DNA from: Aselliscus stoliczkanus
Taxonomy: Eukaryota; Chordata; Mammalia; Chiroptera; Hipposideridae
Assembly: GCA_033961575.1 (NCBI GenBank)
Contig: CM066731.1
Span: 137,943,001-138,007,000 of the forward strand
Length of the DNA: 64,000 bases
Direction: 5' to 3'
Under the pieces are notes generated by a model. The model ran no database searches. It was not told where the DNA came from and saw only the letters and a list, made by a program, of their open reading frames with translations. Below are positions 55,561 through 64,000 of this stretch, piece after piece; position 1 is the stretch's first letter; each line of letters starts with the position of its first letter. Position numbers and translations under genes: made by a program.

Positions 55561-57879
55561 ACAAACCTCCTTCTCTTTTGTTTCTCCCTAGGAAGATAGA
55601 TCCATGGTAACCATGGAGTTGTTGCTACCTAAACCTATGTGGAGAAGTAGATCTGTGCAGTGAATGGAGTGGGCAGTGACATCCATAAAAATTAGATTCT
55701 CAGATTTCAAACCTTGGGAAGCATAATTGACTGGCAGCCCTAGCTACTGTGCTCTGAAGCCACTGTATTTGCGCTGACACGACACTTCTCATGAGCTGCT
55801 CTCAGGCAATAACTGAATGAGGCAGGTCCATTCCCAGAAGGACACAGAACTCCTCTGAAGGTAACTTTGCCTCAAGGGCTCCTGACAGCCCCACCTAGCT
55901 TTCTGAGAACTGCACTGCAGTCTAAGATGCTTCTACCCACTTCTCTTCCTTCTCTTCCTCAGTTATCAGGAGTCAGACCTGCATTACAGTCTGGTGGCTC
56001 TCTTGGCCCTTCCAATCTCCCTATGTGTCCTTTATAGGCCTTTCCCTTAATACATATTTTTCTATCTAATCTCATCTTGTCTACTTCTCAAAAGACGTAG
56101 AATAACATACCTTCTTATAATCCTTTTAGATAATACATTTATAAGAACATATACATACTCTGAACTGGATGAGCAGTTCAGATTATCAACAACTCTTTCT
56201 TTACCCCACATCTCTTCCCCATAGGCCCTCTGCATAAACAGACTCACCTTAAGAAAAAAAAAATGAGTTAATAAATGTTCATATTAAAGCAAGGAAGATG
56301 AGTACAGCTGTCAGAGTAATCCAAAATTTAAAGTTGAGGAACTTACACTAGGCCCAAAGTCACTTTTCCATTTATACTTTTAGCCTATTTTCTCTTTGCC
56401 TTTTGGGGCATACCTTCTGTGAGATGAGAGAAGATCATGGATGAGCTCATTGAAAAGTGCCCTACCCTATGACTCCCCTTCTGGCTATCTCAAGCTACCA
56501 GACAAATCTTGAATGATTCAACATCCTGGTAAATAAAGGAAAATACCAACTTTTCCATATAGAGTTATTGACTTCAAGAAAAAAACAACATAAAATATGG
56601 GTATTGTTTATATATATTTAAAAAAATTAAAACAGTGAGTCATTGAAAGAAGAACCCTAGAGTAAAAGATTAAACCAAGGATAAAAAGATCAGGTTTTTC
56701 AGAAATAAAAAAAACAAGTCTGAGTGCGCCCAACTGCAATACAACAAAGGCTACTATAGAAAAAGCAACTTTCAAAAAGTGGAAAGTTTGCTGTCATAAA
56801 GATGCCACAGAAGCATGAGTTTTTAAATGTATCAACTATATTTTAGACATGTCAAGAAAAATACTCAAGTGTCTTGAGGGACTCAAAGACCAATACTAAG
56901 AGACCCTTTAAAATCACTAAATGACAGAGTTCAGTTAAAGTATACTAAGCACAAATTTACTTGATGTCTTTCTTTAGGGGTTATCAGAGGATTTCTAAGC
57001 CCACATTTTTTCCCCAAGAATCAAGTTAGAATGATTAGATAAAACTGCAATATGCTTAGATCTTGTACAACTAATTTGCCAATCATTTGGAGTATAATGT
57101 CTTAGAAAGAGGCATTTTTCCAAAATTTCACCACTGTTATTAAGGCTGTAGCTAATCCTTATAGTGCCTTTGGAAGAATTAGAAAAAGGCATCCCCTTAG
57201 GAATTTCGGCTTCTACTCTCCCTTGTGACAGACACAGCCTTATTTAACTACTCACACACCCACTTAGCAGACAAACCACCTACATCACAAAGAAAACTGA
57301 GACCAAGAGTTGTGAACTTTTTCAACTTCCAACTCCTCCACCTCAGATTTAACTCTATTTGAAAGTTCCCTCGTGTTTGGGAGACATTCTCTTTTCAGAG
57401 ATGCTTCCTCCTCTCCCCATCCAGGGTTCAGTTAACCCCTTTACACACTCACACCTTTACACCTATGCTTTCTGTGGTTCTGTGGCTTGTTTTCCTCAGC
57501 CTCCATGTAGGCTCAAGTCTCCTGACTGAACAAACACAACACTTTCTCTTCACTCAGTCCTTCAGTGCCAAACTTCTTGAAAAAGCACTATACATCTTTA
57601 TCCTCACTTCTTCACCCCTCATTTGTTCCCCAGCCTTCTTACTTTTTGTATCTCATCTCATCATTCCATTCAAAGGCATTCAGAAAAGGTCACTCCTGAC
57701 TCCCTGAATCACAATAATTTCTGTTTTTATCCTTCTTGGCATCTCTGCATCTTTGATTGTATTGACCTTTTTTTCTTTAAAATTTCTCTGCCACTGGCTT
57801 CTTTGAGACCTCTACCTCTCTGATTTCTCTTTCTTAGCTTATTATTCTGTCTTTTATTGATTTAAAAAAGGTGGGGGAG
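55561..57879. other. Unassigned DNA, 2.3 kb
   Basis: 55561-56030 may be more retroviral or LTR sequence but I cannot place it. 57530-57810 is pyrimidine-rich with 'aaaggtcactcctgactccc', faintly like an ancient LINE. ORFs of 61-80 codons have no domains. Confidence 0.35.
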
Positions 57880-58328
57880 TGGGGGGCTGGCCGAGTGGCG
57901 CATTGGTTAAGCGCTGGTTTTGGGATGCTAGCGGCCCCGGTTCGGATCCCACATGAGGGTCAGTGACACTGCCCTCTACAGCTAACAGCTCCACCTGGAG
58001 CTGGGCTGTGCGAGCCCCGGTGATGGTGTGGGCTGCAGCCCCTGCTGCAGTGGGCTGCCATAGGCTACAGTGAGTGGCCCGCAGCCAGCGTGAGTGGCTG
58101 GCAGCCAAGTGTGAGCTGCCAATAGCCGCGGTGAGCGACATCCAGAGGCCAGCGACCGATCTGCCTCATCCGGGAAGAGCGCAATGACGATACCAACAGT
58201 GAAGCAACATCCTCCGCAACTAGACTGAAGAACAAAAGGACAGCAACTTGTCTGTTCCCCTTCCCCGATTCCCCAACGCTGTTTCCCTCCGCCAATTCCC
58301 CAATAAAATCTTTAAAAAAAAAAAAAAA
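57880..58328 (+). mobile_element. Long tRNA-derived SINE (T+ tail)
   Basis: Complete: 'ggggctggccgagtggcgca', B box 'ggttcggatccc' at 57939-57950, full body, AATAAA at 58302-58307 followed by TCTTT at 58309-58313 and a long A tail. Target duplication 'aaaaaaggtggggg' at 57864-57877 and 58329-58342. Minus-strand ORFs of 76-95 codons are SINE translations. Confidence 0.95.
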
Positions 58329-58342
58329 AAAAAAGGTGGGGG

Positions 58343-60187
58343 GGAACAGCCCAGTTGCATCTCTATCTAAGATTTAATGGTGAAATTTGCCATGGAGTGT
58401 AAGATCATTGAAAACTTGCACAAACTTGACTTATTGATAGAAAATACATTTTATTTCATTAAGGAGAAATCATATATAAACAATGTATCAGACTTCTTTG
58501 AGAGCAAAATTAAATATCTTAATGAGAGCACAGCAATAAATGCAAGGGTTTTAGAAGCCTTTGATAAGATTCTATTCTAAAAACATCAAAAAAGAAAAAA
58601 ATCATCATGGAAAATATTTTGTGGATAAAGAACTGCTCTAAAAGCACTGAACAAAAGGATGACGGTTAATGGGCACTTGCATGTATAATGAGTACTGAAC
58701 AAGCATGAACTTGTGGAATGTACTCAGGTCTCCCATTGTCCACTTATATTTATTCAGTGAATCTGGCCCTTCCTGTTTCTCTGTAGAAACTTTCTTCTTG
58801 CCCTTAAACAAGAAGAGTTCACTTTGCTGGTTCACTTTAAAATTCACTCTTGATTTCAGATGATGTGGGTAAAGGTTCTAAGAGGATTGTAACTCTAAAA
58901 TTTATAAATTCACAATTCACCTAGGTACCTGATACCCTAGGATCTGAAACTTCCTTTTTCACAGTCATTCCACCTGGATGAAGAGATTTAAACAACATGG
59001 TACACCAGGGATTGGCTCTAAGGCATTCTTATGAAACTGTTTGGTAAATGATGCAGAGGTGAGCACGTGTATGAAATATCCAAAGTGGCATATGACACGA
59101 AACTTACAATTAGTAAAAATGCCAAGTGCAGTAGAAATTGCAGCAAGATGGATAAGTGGGAAGAGAAGTGGCAGATGACTAAACTAGTCAAGGAGAAGCT
59201 AGCAGATGCTTGCAGGACAAATAATCCAACACCATTCTCAGGGCAAAGGTCTCCAGGGTATGAGTCATGACCCACTGAAATAATGGGCTTCAGGAAAGTA
59301 CAAACCTGTGCACCAAATAAGGTTCTTTTTTATAGTTCTTATGTTATTGGAGTCTTCCAATATGTTTGAACTAAAAGAGTCATTCTTTTTTGCACTGAAG
59401 GACAGGGTGATTGAATTTCAAAACCAAATTTCAGACAGCATTTTATAGTAGGAATTTATCTTCAGTCAACATTTTCATATATAATTGTCATTAAGACAAG
59501 ATTTTGAAACCTAAATTTATTATTCTTCTCAGAGAGCTACTTAGGTCTTTATTATGAATGTGCTAATAAATTTTCCTTTTGGTTCTATAAAGATGTATAT
59601 ATGTCTTTCTCCATGTATTTTCTCTCTGTTGTGTGTGTGTATACATTTTGTAATACAATATGTATTCAATTGGTACATGATAAAAGTCTTCAGGAGATGA
59701 TCAGATCTTTTTTCCCCCATTAAGAAGACGAGGCATTGGATAGCCAGTATGATTTCAACTAATAAAAATAAATGTCCTTAAGAAAGGAATTAGATAAGCA
59801 GCTTGTTTCTGCAAAAGTTGAACTGCAGCCAGTCTTGTACAAACTCATTTCATAAATACTTCCTTCTTCCAAAAAAAATGAGAAGATAAATGGATTCAAA
59901 AATTTCCAGGAAGGTACTGAGGATTCTGCTCAGGGTCATCTCAGGGGGAAGCTTCCATCTGTTCTCTCTAATAGTTTAACTTGCTCTACTGTGTTCCATA
60001 TTTCTTAGTCATGACTTTGGAGTTTCTGCATAAGATCAAATACTCTTTTCATTTCCCACTTTATATTATCAAAATACCACACTTATTTTAAAAACCATTG
60101 CCCTGCTCTATTGCTTAAGGTATTATTTTAGGGTAAACATTTTGTCACAAAAAAAGATTTCGTGACATCTCTATAGCTACATAAATG
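58343..60187. other. Unassigned DNA, 1.8 kb
   Basis: A 67-codon ORF (58377-58580, plus) and others show no domain. A short TG run lies at 59631-59640. No repeat named. Confidence 0.45.
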
Positions 60188-60201
60188 TTTATGTATCTTT
60201 T

Positions 60202-60666
60202 ACTCTTTTTTTTTGTACAGATTTTATTGGGGAATTTTGGGGAGAGGAACAGCGTTCGGGAACCAAGGAAGGGAAACAGACAAGTTGCTGTCCTTTGTTC
60301 TTCAGTCTAGTTGTGGAGGACGTTGCTTCACTGGCCCATGTTGGTATCATCATTGTGCTCTTCCCGGGTGAGGCAGATCAGTCGCGAGCCTCTGGACGGC
60401 CGCTCAGGGCAGCTCTTGGCAGCACACACCGGCTGCCAGCTGCTCACGCTGGCTGCCGGCCACTCACTGTAGCCTATAGCAGGCCACTGCAGCAGGGGCT
60501 ACAGCTATGCCGTCCTGGGAACTCACAGTTGCCCAGCTGTAGGTGGAGCTGTTGTTCATCACCTTAACTGTAGAGGGCAGTGTCACTGGTGCTCATATGT
60601 GGGATCCGAACCAGGGCCACTGGTGTCCCAAGCCAGCTCTTAACCAAGGAGCCATTCAGCCAGCCC
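60202..60666 (-). mobile_element. Long tRNA-derived SINE, diverged body
   Basis: Reverse copy: 'cagattttattggggaattt' (tail complement) at the left, head 'agccattcagccagccc' at the right. Perfect 14-bp target duplication (tttatgtatctttt) at 60188-60201 and 60667-60680. The body keeps 'catcaccttaactgtagagg', a segment shared with the 4771 and 21033 copies but absent from the others, so it represents another subfamily. Confidence 0.92.
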
Positions 60667-60680
60667 TTTATGTATCTTTT

Positions 60681-61820
60681 TAAATGACTTAATCGATTGG
60701 TTTTAGATTCCATCTGATTTCTCTACCTCCCTGCTAAACCTTTTTCAATGCTTGCATAATTTCCTATTTAATCTTATTCCCTACCCTACAAGGTCACCTT
60801 CAAAATATTATCACTTTTATGTAATGAAGACACAAAGTCTAACCATCACTTAAATGATTTCAATATGAAGCAAGACTAAAAACCAACGCGAGTGATTTTC
60901 AAAGTAAACAGTACTTAAAGATAGTTCAAGAAGAGGAACACAAATCTTAGCATTGAAACAAGTACATATTTTTTTTTCTTCGGAGTCCTTTCAATACACG
61001 TGCTGCAATATTTATTTACAAAATCTTTCACACTGTTTATACTCATTTCATATTTGGTACTAATATGCTATACTGTATGTTGTATTTGGAGTAAAACACT
61101 TTCTTGTTTTAATGTGTTCATATTAACAGCTCTCATAACAGAAGTAGGTAGATTTTAATTTTTAGCTTTGTTTTTCTTTAATACATTCTCACATTTAAAT
61201 ATAAAGGACATAAATATTAACAGCTATAAGGTGTTTTTTTTTATTAGAGGAATTTTTTTTTTTGCATTATATTTGTTTCTTTAAAAACTCCTGGGCCCAG
61301 TAATTCATGATTTTAAATTATTTGGTTGCAACCTTAGGGACTATTCTACTGCGTCAATCTCCCAATTAAAAAAAAAAAGTAAGCAAAGTCTAGAGAAAGG
61401 TATTTTCAACTCCCCTGTGAAAGGTGGTACTTTGTAATAATTCTTTTCTGATGGGCTCCTGTAATTTTCCATCACAAATTAGTATTCAAACTTCTTTCAA
61501 GCAGACACATCTTCCTTGTGTTCTAAATACATGGTTGACCTTGAGGTGGAAGTGGAAACCAGCCCAAATCACATTCTACTCCAATTTCTGCTCCAAACAT
61601 TTTTCTTTGGGAGCATTAGGTAAAAAGAAATCAACCTTAGAGGAAAGAATGAGGAAGTTCCAAAAGAGCCACACCCAGTCTGGGCAAAGGGTGTATATGG
61701 AAGATGAGCCAGTCTTACCTGCCTGCCTTGCTGACCAAGAGTGGCAGTAGTAGGTTGGGCTCCTGCATTCGTATAAAGAAATTTCTCCCCCACCCCAAAA
61801 CTGTGTTGAAGACACTGAGT
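60681..61820. other. Unassigned AT-rich DNA
   Basis: T and A runs near 60969, 61230-61262 and 61369 without recognisable element bodies. The 108-codon ORF at 61424-61750 has no domain I recognise. Confidence 0.4.
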
Positions 61821-61821
61821 T

Positions 61822-61965
61822 TTTCACAGCCCTATGAGACAACTAGTGTTATTATCTCTGTATTTTACAGATGAGAAAACTGTACTTCAGTCATTTTTAG
61901 CACCAGTTGGGGAATTGGCCAGCTGCCTGAGTGAGTCATAGTCCAGATGCTCAATCCTGCAGCCA
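61822..61965 (-). repeat. MIR SINE
   Basis: Reverse MIR: 'ctatgagacaactagtgtta', 'ttatctctgtattttacaga', 'tgagaaaactgtacttcagt'. The head part is diverged. Confidence 0.65.
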
Positions 61966-62787
61966 CAAGGGCTCAAGACAATTACCCAATGGTTTTGGCA
62001 CTCCTTTCATTAGCTGTGCCCAGCACAAACCCTGAATATTTGATAATATATGCTTAAAAAAATAACTCCATGTTGTACTGATTATTATACAAATATCTGT
62101 GATAATGAATATTTCTTTTCAGTATTTGAATCACCAACCCTCATTTCAGCTGATTTTCACTTTGGCCATTTGTGCCAATATAAGGAAGCACTGGCATGGA
62201 CATTGGAAGTGGGCAAACTGCCCACTCAGCAGGACCATGCTCCTCATACAAATAAGCCGAACACTGAAATTTGCAGGTACCACATCCCTCTAAAGCTAGA
62301 ATTGAGGAAAGCTACCACCAGGAGGGCAATAAATATTTTATCACATGGTCAGAACCAGAGTAATAAATTGGTAGCCAGCAGCCACATTTCGTTTGGTTAA
62401 AATGGTTTGTTAGCTTGTTCATTTTAAATTTAAATCAACATTTAGCAATCAGAAGTGTTCACATAAAAATATAGATGTTTGTTTTTTCTTTAAAAAAATC
62501 AGAAGATCTATCAATTATTGGCTCTGTGTTTCCTCAAGATAACAATTGGCATAGCTGAATCCTACTGCCCTATTTGGATAGCTAGGCTGTCAGCAGCAGT
62601 CCATCATTCATGCAATATATGCACATGTGTTTACATCCAGTCTGCTACAGGTTACCACCTGGCCTCTGACATTTGAGTTTCTGAACTCCTCATCTAAATA
62701 ATCAGGCCAAGGTAGGAAGTATGATTACAAGAAAGATATGCATTAACCTTCTAGATTTCTTTAAGTAAAATTTTAACTTTGTTATTT
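61966..62787. other. Unassigned non-coding DNA
   Basis: A 116-codon ORF (62050-62400, plus) has no recognised domain and average composition; I see no start context or splice structure to support a gene. Confidence 0.4.
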
Positions 62788-62803
62788 AAAAATGCACATC
62801 AGG

Positions 62804-63242
62804 GGCCGGCCGAGTGGCGCATTAGTTAGGCGCTGGTTTTGGGATGCCAGCGGCCCCGGTTCGGATCCCACATGAGGGCCAGTGACACTGCCCTCTACAG
62901 CTAACAACAGCTCCACCTGGAGCTGGGCTGTGCGAGCCCCGGTGATGGTGTGGGCTGCAGCCCCTGCTGCAGTGGGCTGCCATAGGCTACAGTGAGTGGC
63001 CCGCAGCCAGCGTGAGCGGCCGGCAGCCAAGCGTGAGCTGCCAATAGCCGCCGTGAGCGACATCCAGAGGCCTGCGACCAATCTGCCTCATCCGGGAAGA
63101 GCGCAATGACGATACCAACAGTGAAGCAACATCCTCCGCAACTAAACTGAAGAACAAAAAGACAGCAACTTGTCTGTTCCCCTTCCCCGATTCCCCAACG
63201 CTGTTCCCCTCCACCAATTCCCCAATAAAATCTTAAAAAAAA
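62804..63242 (+). mobile_element. Long tRNA-derived SINE (T+ tail)
   Basis: Complete: 'ggccggccgagtggcgcatt', full body, AATAAA at 63224-63229 then TCTT and A tail. Perfect 16-bp target duplication (aaaaatgcacatcagg) at 62788-62803 and 63243-63258. Very similar to the copy at 57880, including the doubled 'gcagccagcgtgag...gcagccaagcgtgag' body motif, so both probably come from one subfamily. Confidence 0.96.
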
Positions 63243-63258
63243 AAAAATGCACATCAGG

Positions 63259-63869
63259 ATTACAATAACTGAACATTAATACAGAGCTCAACATGTTTAT
63301 AAATGACCAAACCTTAGGTATAATTGGATGTATTTTTCACGAATGCTTAACTATTTTAAATTAGCTTATTCTAACTCTGTTCTTAATCTCTGACTGAAAT
63401 AGAAATTTTGATATTCACTCTAGATACACATCATGAAGGAATCAGGGCCCTCCTAGACAGGCTATACATCTTATTACTTTAAACTACTTTGGCATCTGGT
63501 CTTTCTCTTAGTTGCAGGTAAAAGCAAAGATTGTACAGCTGCCAGGAGGAGCTTGCTTAGATGCAGTCTCCCAACTTCTTACCTGTTTCATTCTGTCTCC
63601 AGCAGGTAAAAGAAACTGCTGGCGGGAATAAGAAATATAGCATCCGCTTCCTATTTGCCTTCTCTGCACTCTTCTGTGAATTCTCTCACAGTCAAAACAG
63701 GCAGGGAAAGCAAGAGATGGACTCCAAGGTCAAGGATGTCATATGGTAGTGAAATCTCTTTCCAGACTCCTAAACTGTCATTGTTTAGGGTCAAACCTTC
63801 TGGTTTCATAGAGAAATTACTGTTGCTCTGTAAGATAGTGTGGGGTGGTAGGCGGAGATCTAGCTTTGA
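63259..63869. other. Unassigned non-coding DNA
   Basis: No exon or repeat named. A splice-acceptor-like 'ctgtctccagcag' near 63594 stands alone and is not evidence of a gene. Confidence 0.4.
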
Positions 63870-64000
63870 GTAAGAAAAGCTTGGTTTGAGTTATTATTCT
63901 ATCACTCACTGTGTATCCATTACTATTTACTTATATCCTGAGGCTCAGGTTTTGTGACTGTGTGATGGGGATAACACTATTTGCCCTTACTATCTATCTC
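63870..64000 (+). repeat. MIR SINE, cut by the window edge
   Basis: 'tttgagttattattctatca', 'ctcactgtgtatccattact', 'gaggctcaggttttgtgact', 'gtgatggggataacactatt' follow forward MIR order. Confidence 0.65.

Noticed and set aside
61424..61750. 108-codon plus-strand ORF
   Set aside because: No recognisable domain and no supporting signals.
63561..63749. Exon with splice sites
   Set aside because: An isolated 'ctgtctccagcag' and a 62-codon ORF are too weak; no partner exon is visible.

Overview
This is a stretch of mammalian nuclear DNA, and I find no intact protein-coding gene, RNA gene, CpG-island promoter, CRISPR array or operon in it. Old mammal-wide repeats (MIR, L2, MER5-type, MLT1-like), placental LINE-1 sequence and many tRNA-derived SINEs make the mammal call firm. 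The SINE heads and the T-rich long SINE tails resemble bat SINEs as I remember them (Rhin-1-like and Ves-like), so a bat, perhaps a horseshoe-bat relative, is my best guess; that part is inference from memory.

Layout. 0.8-4.3 kb: a LINE-1 with 5'UTR, ORF1 and the first part of ORF2, then a direct jump to its 3' end, interrupted by another L1 3' end and a SINE. 4.3-5.2 kb: two SINEs. 6-9.4 kb: an LTR, an L2, an ancient repeat, and an MLT1-like LTR split by an L1 and then a SINE at the same 12-bp site. 10-28 kb: mostly unassigned AT-rich DNA with MIRs, SINEs, MER5-type elements, two or three LTR-like blocks and microsatellites. 28.5 kb: a 79-bp mariner MITE; 29-31 kb: L2 and MIR sequence. 36.8-37.7 kb: a broken mariner transposase joined to an L1 ORF2 piece. 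39.6-44.8 kb: a long minus-strand old L1 with an LTR and SINEs inside it. 46.7-49.5 kb: a second minus-strand L1 with four kinds of later insertion. 53.8-55.6 kb: a plus-strand L1 3' end followed by an ERVL-type pol remnant. 57.9-64 kb: three full-length SINEs in otherwise unassigned DNA.

The 'genes' here are the dead or non-autonomous genes of mobile elements: L1 ORF1/ORF2, mariner transposases and retroviral pol. They explain each other: L1 enzymes mobilised the SINEs (A tails and 9-17-bp target duplications are visible), and a mariner transposase probably mobilised the MITE, which shares its terminal repeat. I found no undescribed biological system. The most useful observations are two coexisting SINE architectures, one with and one without a poly(A)-signal/terminator tail, the datable nesting of insertions, and the MITE-mariner pair. 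Family names are from memory and were not checked against a repeat library; boundaries without a target duplication are approximate.
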